Shown: in pieces, positions 19,363-28,694 of the stretch | Layout: each line of letters begins with the position of its first letter | How positions within the stretch are numbered: the first letter of the stretch is position 1 | NCBI GenBank assembly: GCA_026390775.1 | Contig: JAPLFF010000007.1 | Location: 1,364,001 to 1,428,000, forward strand | Length of the DNA: 64,000 bases | DNA from: Ignavibacteriales bacterium | GTDB lineage: Bacteria; Bacteroidota; Ignavibacteria; Ignavibacteriales; Melioribacteraceae | Direction of reading: 5' to 3' | The notes under the pieces: model-generated | The model's input: the letters and a program-made list of their open reading frames with translations, nothing else | Told to the model about the DNA's origin: nothing | The model's database searches: none | Made by a program: the position numbers and the translations under genes

Positions 19363-19656
19363 CTATTCATTATAAGTTTTGTCTTTCCAATACCACCAAT
19401 TCAATTTTTCCTTAGTCAATCTTTTTTCCGATGCAAAGTAAACCGCACAGCGGAAAGTATATAGTAAACAAGGATCCTGTTTGATGCCAACCAACTTATT
19501 TGATCTATTATATAATGTTTTTGGATTCTTTCCTTTTAAATCAGAAACTTTTCTTATTCCAAGATTCCATAAATCAAGCGCACATGCTTTACCGATACTG
19601 GGAATAACTTGCAGTTCCTTTAATATTTTTGATTTATTTAAATTTTGTTGAGACAT
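19363..19656 (-). CDS. helix-hairpin-helix protein, Cdd1 family
   Basis: 97 residues resembling the 'pathogenicity locus' Cdd1 family: LQVIPSIGKACALDLWNLGI forms an HhH-type turn, then VSDLKGKNPKTLYNRSNKLVG, then YTFRCAVYFASEKRL and a Trp-rich LNWWYWKDKT tail. HhH motifs usually contact DNA backbone non-specifically, but members of this family have no established function. It sits between two SGNH genes (7 bases from the upstream one), so it is probably cotranscribed, without an evident functional link. Confidence 0.85.
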   Translation of the reverse strand: MSQQNLNKSKILKELQVIPSIGKACALDLWNLGIRKVSDLKGKNPKTLYNRSNKLVGIKQDPCLLYTFRCAVYFASEKRLTKEKLNWWYWKDKTYNE

Positions 19657-19663
19657 AATAATA

Positions 19664-20392
19664 TTACAAATTATATTTCGCTAAAACTTTTTCTACTTCA
19701 CGCGCCCAAATTTTATATGCATCTGCCTTGAAATGAATTCCATCCCAGGTTAGTTCGGGACGGAGAAATCCGTCTTTACCGGCAGTAAGAGAATTTAAAT
19801 CAATAAAGAATATGTTGTTTTTCTTTGCGTAATCGGAAAGAAGTTTGTTAAGCTTATCAACTTCCCTGTTCCTTCCAAAGTTCCCTTCAGGTGATCCACC
19901 AAACTCCTTACCGTATGTTTTAGAAGCATAAGTTGTTGACTGAATCACAGGAATTATATTTTTTGATTTTAATGCGCTGATAATTCTAACGTATATCGAA
20001 AAAATATCTTCAACCGGAGTCCAGTTGTAAATATCATTTAGTCCTCCCATAATGAAAACGATTTTCGGATTAAGTTTATAAATTGAACCGAGACGCGCTT
20101 CAAAACCGTAAAGAACATCGCTTGTAATGCCGCGCTCGACAACATTAGGTCTTCCCAATAATTCATTCCAAGCGGTGCCGTGTGTTAATGAATTGCCGAA
20201 CATAACAATATCTGCTTGATGGGTTTTATAAATATCATACATTGAAGTTTGAAGCTGGTAGTTCGGATTAGTGCGGTATCGCAAAGTATCTTTACCGGGC
20301 TGCGTTAATTTTGCGTTTTGAGCCGACAGTGGAGTTATAAACAAAAACACTGCAACAAATATTATTTTATATAAAGAGATTATTTTTTTCAT
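19664..20392 (-). CDS. secreted SGNH/GDSL hydrolase
   Basis: 242 residues with a Sec signal peptide (about 1-25, cleavage after LSA). The GDSL block I is degenerate but functional-looking: IVMFGNSLTHG with S68. Block II Gly is in VERGITSD, block III is IVFIMGGLNDI and block V is D217-x-x-H220 in TWDGIHFKADAY. All catalytic positions are present. It probably removes or transfers acyl groups from carbohydrate in the periplasm. Its position upstream of the ligase/ACP/MBOAT/SGNH cluster suggests a deacylase counterpart, an inference. Confidence 0.88.
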   Translation of the reverse strand: MKKIISLYKIIFVAVFLFITPLSAQNAKLTQPGKDTLRYRTNPNYQLQTSMYDIYKTHQADIVMFGNSLTHGTAWNELLGRPNVVERGITSDVLYGFEARLGSIYKLNPKIVFIMGGLNDIYNWTPVEDIFSIYVRIISALKSKNIIPVIQSTTYASKTYGKEFGGSPEGNFGRNREVDKLNKLLSDYAKKNNIFFIDLNSLTAGKDGFLRPELTWDGIHFKADAYKIWAREVEKVLAKYNL

Positions 20393-20512
20393 TCTATTAA
20401 GTCCGGAAATTCTTAAGGTTAAATTACACGCAAGATAATGTTAATCGGTAAAAAATCAAAAATCTATAAAGAATTGTAATAATGCGGGGATAATTATTCA
20501 ACAGAATTAAAA

Positions 20513-22153
20513 TTACTTTTTACTTTCTGAATTATTGATCTTTTTTTCGTGTTCCGAGATTTTAAACTTGAGATTTTTTTCCATAGCTATTAATTCGGAA
20601 ATTTTTGCAGTAAATTCTTCTTTGTGTGTTTCTACATTTGCTGTTTCGGCTTTAAGATCGCGCAGTTCATTTCTCATTTTAGAAATTTGTTCTTTTAATT
20701 CATCAAGCTCGCGTGAGCTTTGTGCAACCTCAAGACTCAACTTTTGTTTGTTCTCATTTAATCCGGAAAAATTTTCGCTGGTCTGATTAAGTAACTGTTT
20801 AATTTCTTTTTCCAAAGATTCTTTTTTTATTTCAAGGGAAGAAGATTCCGAACGAAGTTGCTGCAAATTAATTCTTTGCTTGTTAGCCTCGTCTTTAAGT
20901 TTTAGAACCGCGTCATTTAATTCAGAAAATTCCTCTTTAAGATTCCTCATGAACTGTTCTGTTGCGGCTCGTTCTTTTTGTAATACTTTTGTCATACCGC
21001 CGTATTCGGCAATCTGAGTAGTTTTTTCAAGAAGAATTTTCTCTTTGCTGTTGAGTTCCTTTTCTTTATCTAAAACTTCCTGCCGTAGAGAGCTTAATCT
21101 GTTTTTTGCTGCGCTAAGCTCTTCGGTAAATTTGAGAAGCACTTGAGAAAAACTATTTTCAACAATAAGATGTGCCTCTTCAACTTCGAATTTACGTTTC
21201 TCAATCTCTTCGACTGCATTTTGTTTTTGCTTAAGTGATTCAGAAAAATTTTCTTCTTCATTTCTATAAGTCAAAATCTTTTCCTGAATTTCATTCCTAA
21301 CAACTTCATACTTATGAATTTCATCGGAAAGAGAACTTCTTCTTTCTGATAAAGCACGCACGTCATCTTCCAATTTTTGAATATTCTCTTTTGCAAAATT
21401 GAATCTTAAATCAAATCCGTCATATTCTTTTTGTTTTGATCTAAGTTCTTCAGTAAGAGAATCTTTTTGGTTGGAATACTCGGCAAATAATTTTTCTTTT
21501 TCGGCAAGTTGTCCAACAATAGCAGAAAGAGATAATTCAAGATTGGATTTAATATCTTCAGATAAAGTTATTTTTTCATCTAATGCTTTAATGGTTGCAT
21601 TGCGCTTAGCTTCGTCGGCTCTTAGCTGAGCAACCCGCTCGTTAAGTTCAGCTTCGAATCCTTTAACTCGGGTTATGGATTCATCAATGTTTCCGCCAAA
21701 TTGACCCATTACTCCGCTAAGTTTTTCTTCTTCGAGACGTAACGATGCAACATTATACTGGACCGAATTATATTCGTTTAATAGTTTTTCGTAGGAAAAT
21801 TTTAAATCGTTGTAGTGTTTATTAAGATTATCAATTTCATCCTTACGGGTATCGAGACCACTCGCAGAATATTCCTCAGTTTGAGTTACAAAAAAAGATT
21901 TTTTCTCTTCTAAGGATTCTATTGAATCGGTGAGTTCACGAACTTTTCCGGTCTTGGAATCAATTTCATTTTTAAATTTCTCAGCTTGCTTCTGAAGTTC
22001 GTTAAACTGTTTGCGTGCTTCGGTAAGTTTGTTGTCTAGTTCAACAAGGTTCTGGTGTTTCTGAAGAACTGTGTGGAGGGTATTCTTAAGTTCATCATTC
22101 TCTTCAACAAGTTTTTCTATTTCACTTTTTTTCTTAGAAGAAAACAGACTCAT
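20513..22153 (-). CDS. long coiled-coil protein of unknown function
   Basis: 546 residues, almost entirely heptad-rich and charged (Glu, Lys, Leu), with no signal peptide or membrane segment. It opens MSLFSSKKKSEIEKLVEEND. It resembles SMC-like or filament-forming coiled coils in composition only, and there is no Walker motif. Such low-complexity coils attract spurious homology, so no function is assigned. AGAGG precedes the ATG. It lies about 120 bases upstream of the GDSL gene on the same strand and about 145 bases downstream of rmlA. Confidence 0.75.
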   Translation of the reverse strand: MSLFSSKKKSEIEKLVEENDELKNTLHTVLQKHQNLVELDNKLTEARKQFNELQKQAEKFKNEIDSKTGKVRELTDSIESLEEKKSFFVTQTEEYSASGLDTRKDEIDNLNKHYNDLKFSYEKLLNEYNSVQYNVASLRLEEEKLSGVMGQFGGNIDESITRVKGFEAELNERVAQLRADEAKRNATIKALDEKITLSEDIKSNLELSLSAIVGQLAEKEKLFAEYSNQKDSLTEELRSKQKEYDGFDLRFNFAKENIQKLEDDVRALSERRSSLSDEIHKYEVVRNEIQEKILTYRNEEENFSESLKQKQNAVEEIEKRKFEVEEAHLIVENSFSQVLLKFTEELSAAKNRLSSLRQEVLDKEKELNSKEKILLEKTTQIAEYGGMTKVLQKERAATEQFMRNLKEEFSELNDAVLKLKDEANKQRINLQQLRSESSSLEIKKESLEKEIKQLLNQTSENFSGLNENKQKLSLEVAQSSRELDELKEQISKMRNELRDLKAETANVETHKEEFTAKISELIAMEKNLKFKISEHEKKINNSESKK

Positions 22154-22298
22154 CCTCTAGCTACTCCCATGATTGGCTGGTTAGATTTATTCTTGGTAAA
22201 GATAATAAACTTTGTGAAATGTATCTCTATTTTTTATTAATGGCAGCATGACTTTAATGCCTTATTCTTCTTGCGGTGAAAAGCGTGATTACATTTAA

Positions 22299-23162
22299 TT
22301 ATTCACTGATAATTTTTTCTAAGTAATCACGGTACAAAGATTTTGGTATGCTATCTATAAGAGAATAAAATTCTTTTTTATTTATAAATCCTTTTTGATA
22401 TGCTATCTCTTCAATACAAGCGACTTTCAACCCTTGCCTATCTTCAATAACTCCGAAAAAGTTTGATGCTTTCAATAGAGCTTCCGGTGTACCGGTATCT
22501 AACCAAGCAACACCACGTCCAATCTTTTCAACATGTAATTCACCGGCATCTAAGTATTTTTTGTTTACATCGGTTATTTCAAGTTCGCCTCTTGAAGAAG
22601 GTTTTAGATTTTTTGAAATACTAACAACTTTATTATCATAAACATATAATCCCGGAACCGCAAAATTAGATTTTGGCATTTTCGGTTTTTCTTCAATGCT
22701 TATTGCTTTTCCGTTCTTATCGAATTCAACAATACCATAACGCTCGGGGTCATTTACTTGATAAGCAAAAATTGTAGCTCCGTTTTTTAATTGCTCAACT
22801 GAGTGGTAGAAAAAAGTTAGAGTTCCGTAGAAAATATTGTCTCCAAGAATTAAAGAAACGGAATCTTTGCCTATGAATTTTTCTCCGATGATGAACGATT
22901 CTGCTATACCGTTAGGAGCAGATTGAACTGCATATTCTATTCTTAGTCCAACATGAGAACCGTCCCCAAATAATTTTTTGTAGAGAGGAATTGTTCCTTC
23001 GTTGGAAATGATCAGAACATCTTTTATACCGGCAAGCATTAATATAGATAGCGGATAATAGATAAGTGGTTTATCGTAAATCGTTACAAGTTGTTTACTA
23101 TAAACACGGGTTACGGGATACATCCTTGTTCCAGAGCCGCCGGCTAAGACAATTCCTTTCAT
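22299..23162 (-). CDS. rmlA: glucose-1-phosphate thymidylyltransferase
   Basis: 287 residues, the usual length. It forms dTDP-glucose from glucose-1-phosphate and dTTP, the first step to dTDP-rhamnose and other dTDP sugars. Signature motifs: GIVLAGGSGTRMYPVTRVYS, the metal-binding LILGDNIFYG, SIEEKPK and the sugar-binding VAWLDTGTPEAL. The other rml genes are absent from the window, so it is an isolated copy or the pathway is dispersed. It is downstream of a secreted hypothetical protein. Confidence 0.93.
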   Translation of the reverse strand: MKGIVLAGGSGTRMYPVTRVYSKQLVTIYDKPLIYYPLSILMLAGIKDVLIISNEGTIPLYKKLFGDGSHVGLRIEYAVQSAPNGIAESFIIGEKFIGKDSVSLILGDNIFYGTLTFFYHSVEQLKNGATIFAYQVNDPERYGIVEFDKNGKAISIEEKPKMPKSNFAVPGLYVYDNKVVSISKNLKPSSRGELEITDVNKKYLDAGELHVEKIGRGVAWLDTGTPEALLKASNFFGVIEDRQGLKVACIEEIAYQKGFINKKEFYSLIDSIPKSLYRDYLEKIISE

Positions 23163-23184
23163 AATTTTTTCCGTTCTACTTTGT

Positions 23185-23955
23185 TCAATTTGTAACTGTA
23201 ATATAAGCCGTTTTGATTAATAATTCCTTTTCATCGGCAACAGAGAACTTATATTCCCCGGTTTTTGTAAATGTATATTTGAAAAAAACATCTTCCCAAT
23301 CCGGGTTTAGCTGATATTTTTTTGAAGCAACAAATTCATCGTAATCAATACTGTAATTACTTTTACGCATAATAGTAACATGAATACGTTCTGTTTTTAG
23401 AGGACTGTTACTTTTCAAATACAAACAAACCAAACCGCCCTCTGATTTCATTGATACATTCCGCTTTGGATTGACCGGGATACCTGATAAAACATTCTCA
23501 CAAAAAACAGCTTCAACGTTTGTATAATTGTTTACGTTAACGGATTTTTCTGATGAAGTTTCTTTATAATTACCGACAATAATAGTTGTTGTAGCTAATC
23601 TGTTTTGGTTGGCATCGGTAAAATAAATATCAAACTTTCCTTCTTTTGCAAATTTGAAATTGCACGCGAGCCAATTCTTATCCTTTTCAATCCTATAAAC
23701 TTTATTAAATTGATTTTGTTTTGATCCGTCGGCAGTTCTATCTATAAAAAGAAAAACATTACTGCCGGAAATTTTTTTATTTCCGGTATTAAACAGAAGA
23801 CAAATAGTTTGGTTGAGCGAAATATTTTTTGAGTAAATGATATCTATCGGTTCGCCGGCTTGTGTGTATGCTTTGCAGATAGTTATATGCTGGGCAATTA
23901 CAACAGGCACAAATAAAAATAAAATGAAGATTGAAGACTTAAATTTCAATAACAT
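23185..23955 (-). CDS. secreted hypothetical protein, beta-rich
   Basis: Start set at the ATG 23955; an upstream TTG at 23964 is in frame but unnecessary. The 256-residue product has a signal peptide (about 1-21, LFVPVVIAQ). The remainder alternates beta strands, with ITICKAYTQAGEPIDIIYS near the N-terminus and a repeat-like YKFSVADEKELLIKTAYITV at the end. This suggests two immunoglobulin-like sandwich domains of a kind common in Bacteroidota surface proteins. No family recognised and no catalytic motif seen. It is 23 bases upstream of rmlA and probably cotranscribed. Confidence 0.7.
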   Translation of the reverse strand: MLLKFKSSIFILFLFVPVVIAQHITICKAYTQAGEPIDIIYSKNISLNQTICLLFNTGNKKISGSNVFLFIDRTADGSKQNQFNKVYRIEKDKNWLACNFKFAKEGKFDIYFTDANQNRLATTTIIVGNYKETSSEKSVNVNNYTNVEAVFCENVLSGIPVNPKRNVSMKSEGGLVCLYLKSNSPLKTERIHVTIMRKSNYSIDYDEFVASKKYQLNPDWEDVFFKYTFTKTGEYKFSVADEKELLIKTAYITVTN

Positions 23956-24093
23956 AATGGGCAAATTTATTTATTCAATAATTAAACATTTTGTTTCGAG
24001 TGTAATTTAATCACTTGAAAAATACAACATTCTGGTTTTTATTGTTGCTGTCTTTTTCAATATCTTAGATTCGAAAAATCACACAAAAAGAAA

Positions 24094-25014
24094 ATGAAAT
24101 ATTACATAGGCATTGACGGTGGAGGAACTAAGACAAGATGTGTCTTAACAGACGATCTTTTAAAAGTATTACAAACCGAAGAGAGCCGTGCCGCTAATCC
24201 GTTAGCAGTTAGTTTTGAAAAAGCAGCGGAATGTTTGCTCAATTTGATAATGAGTGTTATTGAAAAAGAGCAATTAAATTTTGGGATGATCGAATCAATC
24301 GGCATTGGACTTGCAGGAGTTGGAAGAATAGAAAATAGGGAGAAGCTGCAAAAAATTATTTTAGAAAAATTTTCTTTTGCAAAAGACAAAGTTCAAAAAA
24401 TCGAAATTTTTACTGATGCTGAAATTGCTTTAGAAGGAGCGTTTAATGGAGAAGCCGGCGCAATACTTATTGCAGGTACCGGTTCGATCATTTATGGAAA
24501 AGATGAAAGCGGGAAAATTTTCCGCGTTGGTGGATTTGGAAAAACTATCGGCGACGAAGGAAGCGGTTACACAATCGGTAGGAAAGGATTAGCTGCAATT
24601 GCAAAATATTTTGACGGAAGAGGGAAGGAAACTTGGCTCGTAAAAAAAATCAGCGGGCAGTTCGGTATTCAAGATTCGAATCAATTAATAAATAAAATGC
24701 ACTTAGAGAATTTTGATATAGCCGCTATAGCAAAACTTGTTATTGATTGCGCTGATGAAGGAGATGAGATTTGCATAAATATTCTTGATCAAGAATCTGA
24801 TGAATTGTTATCCCACATTTCTGCTCTGATGAAAGAGATGAATGTTAATAAATTAGATCTTTGTCTTTCGGGAAGTTTATTAACAAATACAAATTATTAT
24901 TCCAAACGTTTGAAAGATAAAATTCGGAGATCTTTCCACCAAATAAATATAAAACAAGCTACATACCCGCCGGAAACAGGTGCAATTTTATTAGCAAAAA
25001 AATCTGATTCATAA
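24094..25014 (+). CDS. BadF/BadG/BcrA/BcrD-type ATPase, probable N-acetylglucosamine kinase
   Basis: 306 residues of the ASKHA fold. Phosphate-1 motif YIGIDGGGTKTRCVLTDD, phosphate-2 AGAILIAGTGSIIYG, then GGFGKTIGDEGSGYTIGRK and a C-terminal adenosine region LDLCLSGSLLTN. In many Bacteroidota this branch phosphorylates GlcNAc or related amino sugars (cytosolic, ATP-dependent). It lacks the Cys ligands of the benzoyl-CoA reductase activators, so a sugar kinase is favoured. The next gene is an AmpG-like permease, which fits muropeptide or amino-sugar salvage. Confidence 0.85.
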   Translation: MKYYIGIDGGGTKTRCVLTDDLLKVLQTEESRAANPLAVSFEKAAECLLNLIMSVIEKEQLNFGMIESIGIGLAGVGRIENREKLQKIILEKFSFAKDKVQKIEIFTDAEIALEGAFNGEAGAILIAGTGSIIYGKDESGKIFRVGGFGKTIGDEGSGYTIGRKGLAAIAKYFDGRGKETWLVKKISGQFGIQDSNQLINKMHLENFDIAAIAKLVIDCADEGDEICINILDQESDELLSHISALMKEMNVNKLDLCLSGSLLTNTNYYSKRLKDKIRRSFHQINIKQATYPPETGAILLAKKSDS

Positions 25015-25060
25015 GAAAGTTTTTATAAATTTGACGAAGCTATAATTCAATTGCTTTCAA

Positions 25061-26848
25061 ATGACCGAAGAAAAAATAAAAACTCAGAAGAATAAAAGTC
25101 CATGGAGCTGGATCCCGACTCTCTATTTTGCAGAAGGGTTACCATATGCAATAGTGATTTCGGTTTCAGTGATCATGTATAAGCGTCTCGGACTTTCTAA
25201 TGCAGATATTACATTGTATACAGGCTGGCTTTATCTGCCGTGGGTGATCAAACCGTTGTGGAGTCCTTTCGTTGATATTTTTAAAACAAAAAGATTTTGG
25301 ATCTACTCAATGCAGCTTCTTATCGGGGCGGGAATGGCCGGTGTTGCATTCACAATTCCGATGCCCAATTTCTTTCAATTTACACTTGCATTTTTTTGGT
25401 TGATCGCATTCAGCTCCGCTACACATGATATCTCCGCCGATGGTTTCTATATGCTTGCTCTTTCCGAAAATCAGCAATCATTTTTTGTCGGAATAAGAAG
25501 TACATTTTATCGAGTTGCTATGATTGCAGGACAAGGATTGCTTGTAATATTTGCCGGGTATTTGGAAAGCACGCTGGCACTTGGTCCTGCAGAACTTAAA
25601 GTAATTGCCAATCCGAATAAATTTTTTGAACAGACGATTAAAGTTGATTCAATAGCTGCCAAACAGTTAAGCGGTAATTTAAGATTGATAGCGAATCCTT
25701 CTTATTTAGAAATCAGTACTCGTCCTCAAACAAAAGAGTCTGCGGATTTCTATTCAAACTTTGCTCATAATTTTAATATCATGAACGGTTTTATAAAAGA
25801 GCCGAGTGTTATTTCAGATACAACTACGCGGACTGATCTTGTTGGAAATATTGGGATAGTGAAATTTTATCTTTCCAAGCAGCCGGATAAAGATGATGAG
25901 TATATAGTAAACTTAGATTATATAGAAGGGAATCACGGAATAAAAATAATCGAAGGGAAATCCTTAAAGTTCAATGCTAACAATTGGAATAAACCCGCCT
26001 TTGCAGTTTTCCAACTGGATTCCACGATTGCAAAAAAAACCGAGGCATCATTTAAAGCTCAGGTAGATAAAGTACCTCTCGCCTGGGTTTTCACATTTTC
26101 AGTAATTGGAATTCTTTTTGTTTTCTTTTTTATTTATCACAAAGTAATATTACCTAAACCGGTCTCCGATAAACATGTAGGAGTGAACAGACAAAGTTCC
26201 GTAATGAAAGAATTTTTCCGTGCATTCGCCCGCTTTTTTGAAAAGAAAAAAATTATTCTGGTCATTTTGTTTCTTCTTTTTTACAGACTTGGAGAAGCAC
26301 AGCTTTTACCTATGGCAAAATTATTTTTACTCGATTCTAGAAATGCCGGAGGGCTCGGATTATCGCTTACTGAAATTGGATGGGTATATGGTACAATCGG
26401 AATAATTTCTTTGATGATAGGCGGTCTTCTTGGAGGATTTGCAATCTCAAGAAAAGGATTGAGATTCTGGATGTGGCCGATGTTATTGGCAATCAATATT
26501 CCGCATGCACTTTATGTGTATTTAGCTTATGTGCAACCGTCAAATATTTGGATTATCGGGTCATGCGTAGCGGGCGAACAGTTCGGATATGGATTCGGAT
26601 TTACAGCTTATATGATGTATATGATGTATCTCGCCGATGGCGAGTATAAAACTTCTCATTACGCTATAGCAACAGGATTCATGGCGCTCGGAATGATGTT
26701 GCCTGGAATGCTAAGCGGATTTATTCAAGAAGCAATCGGTTATAAATTTTTCTTTATTTGGCTTCTGATCACTATTATTCCATCGATATTTATAATTAAA
26801 TTTCTTCCGTTAGAATATCAATTCGGAAAGAAGAAGCTGACAGAATAA
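25061..26848 (+). CDS. MFS permease, AmpG-like, with large loop insertion
   Basis: 595 residues, well above the roughly 400-500 usual for MFS. About 12 membrane segments are interrupted between the fifth and sixth by about 170 soluble residues (about 171-338), after which the chain re-enters the membrane at AWVFTFSVIGILFVFFF. The opening WIPTLYFAEGLPYAIV and the TGWLYLPWVIKPLWSPFVD segment match AmpG, the anhydromuropeptide importer. The insertion is likely periplasmic if topology is standard, and could bind substrate. It follows the sugar kinase by 46 bases, supporting a salvage pair. Confidence 0.85.
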   Translation: MTEEKIKTQKNKSPWSWIPTLYFAEGLPYAIVISVSVIMYKRLGLSNADITLYTGWLYLPWVIKPLWSPFVDIFKTKRFWIYSMQLLIGAGMAGVAFTIPMPNFFQFTLAFFWLIAFSSATHDISADGFYMLALSENQQSFFVGIRSTFYRVAMIAGQGLLVIFAGYLESTLALGPAELKVIANPNKFFEQTIKVDSIAAKQLSGNLRLIANPSYLEISTRPQTKESADFYSNFAHNFNIMNGFIKEPSVISDTTTRTDLVGNIGIVKFYLSKQPDKDDEYIVNLDYIEGNHGIKIIEGKSLKFNANNWNKPAFAVFQLDSTIAKKTEASFKAQVDKVPLAWVFTFSVIGILFVFFFIYHKVILPKPVSDKHVGVNRQSSVMKEFFRAFARFFEKKKIILVILFLLFYRLGEAQLLPMAKLFLLDSRNAGGLGLSLTEIGWVYGTIGIISLMIGGLLGGFAISRKGLRFWMWPMLLAINIPHALYVYLAYVQPSNIWIIGSCVAGEQFGYGFGFTAYMMYMMYLADGEYKTSHYAIATGFMALGMMLPGMLSGFIQEAIGYKFFFIWLLITIIPSIFIIKFLPLEYQFGKKKLTE

Positions 26849-26921
26849 TTTGTTTAATTGCAGGACGGTCATTACAACATTAACACCGCCCATTCGTCTT
26901 AATCATCAAACAAATGGAGTT

Positions 26922-27848
26922 ATGTTGAATTCCGAACAAGTAATTGAAGTTCGCGGACTCACTAAAAAATTTGGAAGTCTAATTGCAGTTAATAATCTTG
27001 ATTTAAATGTTTACCGCGGAGATGTGTTTGGATTTTTAGGGCCTAACGGGGCCGGTAAAAGCACAACAATTAGAATGCTGCTCTCGCTAATTAAACCAAC
27101 AAGCGGCGAGATGAAAATTTTTGGTAAGTCCATTACAAAAAACAGAAAAGAAATTTTTTCAAAGATCGGCGCAATTGTAGAGAAGCCTGATTTTTATCTT
27201 TATCTATCTGCATATAAGAATTTAGAAATTCTTGGTAAACTTTCCGGTGCAGATACTTCAAAGAAAAAAATTATGGAAATGCTGGCGTTGGTAGGTCTTG
27301 AGAAACGGTACAAAAGCAAAGTGAAAACTTATTCCCATGGAATGAAACAGCGGCTCGGTCTTGCACAAGCTCTTCTTCACGATCCGGAATTGATAATACT
27401 CGATGAACCAACAACCGGTCTCGATCCTCAAGGGATGAAAGAAATCCGTGATTTGATAATTTATCTTAGCAGAGAAAAAGGGAAAACAATTTTTCTATCA
27501 TCTCATATTCTTCACGAAGTTGAGCTGATAGCAACAAGAATGATTATCATTAGTAAAGGAACCGCTCAAGTAGAAGGAACAGTTGAAGAACTCCTAAAAG
27601 GCGAAAAAGTTGTTGTAACATTTGAAGTAGATAATATTGAAGATGCGATGAGAACAGTGAATGAATCTAAGTGGAAAGAAAATTTTAAGTCAACATCTAA
27701 AAGTGAAATTAATTTTGAGTTAACAAAAAATGAAATTGCCATGCTCAATAAATATTTAATTGAGAAAGGAATATTAGTCAGTGCAGTTGTGCCGGTTCGT
27801 TCTCTTGAAGATTACTTCTTAAGAATTACGGAAGGAGGCGCTAAATGA
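26922..27848 (+). CDS. ABC transporter ATP-binding protein
   Basis: The frame is open from a TTG at 26850, but the ATG at 26922 with GGAG close by starts the conserved domain. 308 residues. Walker A GPNGAGKSTT, signature YSHGMKQRLGLAQAL, Walker B ELIILDEPTTGLDP and the H-loop SSHILHEVE are all intact. Sequence style is that of the DrrA/CcmA-type export ATPases (ABC-2 partners). Its stop overlaps the permease start (ATGA), so the two form an export pair. The cargo is unknown; the LolA-like gene next suggests lipid or lipoprotein handling, an inference. Confidence 0.95.
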   Translation: MLNSEQVIEVRGLTKKFGSLIAVNNLDLNVYRGDVFGFLGPNGAGKSTTIRMLLSLIKPTSGEMKIFGKSITKNRKEIFSKIGAIVEKPDFYLYLSAYKNLEILGKLSGADTSKKKIMEMLALVGLEKRYKSKVKTYSHGMKQRLGLAQALLHDPELIILDEPTTGLDPQGMKEIRDLIIYLSREKGKTIFLSSHILHEVELIATRMIIISKGTAQVEGTVEELLKGEKVVVTFEVDNIEDAMRTVNESKWKENFKSTSKSEINFELTKNEIAMLNKYLIEKGILVSAVVPVRSLEDYFLRITEGGAK

Positions 27849-28684
27849 TTACATTAATTTGGCTTGAACTCCAAAAAATGTTTAGGAAGTGGAGAACTTA
27901 CATTGGTTTTATCGCAATCGGATTCCTTGCAATTGTAGTTCAAGTTACACTTTATTTTGCCGGCTCAAAGATGATTGATTTTCAAATGCGCGGAATGGAA
28001 CAATCATTTGTTATGGTTGGAAATCTTTTCAACGGTTATTTCATCGCTCGTTTTATTCTGATGGCATTGATCATTCACATTCCGTTTTTAATAGTGCTTG
28101 TCGGCGGCGATCTTCTTGCCGGTGAAGCTACTGCGGGAACATATCGAATGCTTCTTACTCGTCCCGTTTCCCGTCTTCAAGTTGTTACAGCAAAATTTAT
28201 TGCAGGATGGATCTCTGTACTTTTACTCTTAGTGTGGTTATTGCTCTTAAGTCTTGTAGTAAGTCTATTACTTTTCGGTTCCGGTCCGCTTCTTTCATTT
28301 CAAGGAATGAAGTTAGTCGTTTTTGCTGAGAATGATATTCTTTGGCGATTCGCTTGTGCATATTTATTTGCATTTATAAGCATGTCAACCGTTATTTCAA
28401 TTTCTATTTTCTTTTCTTCATTTGTTCAGAATGCAATTGGACCAATTGCAGCAACTATGGCTGTGTTAATTATATTCTTAATATTATCAGCAATACCGGT
28501 TGATTTTTTCCAAACCATTAAACCATATTTATTTACCAATCATATGTCGCAGTGGGATGGGTTTTTTGGTGACCCCGTTGATTACAAAGAGATCTTTCAT
28601 TCAATGTGGTATCTGCTTGCCCATATAATTGTTATTTACGGAATTACAACTTACATCTTCATTAAAAAAGATATTTTAAGTTAG
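27845..28684 (+). CDS. ABC-2 type permease
   Basis: 279 residues with about six membrane helices. It opens MITLIWLELQKMFRKWRTY, a cytoplasmic coupling region typical of ABC-2 permeases, then LVGGDLLAGEATAGTYRMLLTRPVSR, a hallmark of NosY/GldF-like permeases. A GGAGG site lies inside the ATPase gene, and the ATG overlaps its stop (ATGA). It forms a heteromeric exporter with the preceding ATPase and is followed 10 bases later by the LolA-like gene. Confidence 0.92.
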   Translation: MITLIWLELQKMFRKWRTYIGFIAIGFLAIVVQVTLYFAGSKMIDFQMRGMEQSFVMVGNLFNGYFIARFILMALIIHIPFLIVLVGGDLLAGEATAGTYRMLLTRPVSRLQVVTAKFIAGWISVLLLLVWLLLLSLVVSLLLFGSGPLLSFQGMKLVVFAENDILWRFACAYLFAFISMSTVISISIFFSSFVQNAIGPIAATMAVLIIFLILSAIPVDFFQTIKPYLFTNHMSQWDGFFGDPVDYKEIFHSMWYLLAHIIVIYGITTYIFIKKDILS

Positions 28685-28694
28685 AGAGAATAAC

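Noticed and set aside
20513-22153. SMC-like or chromosome-partition ATPase
   Set aside because: The coiled coil has no Walker A, Walker B or signature motif, so only a coiled-coil protein can be claimed.
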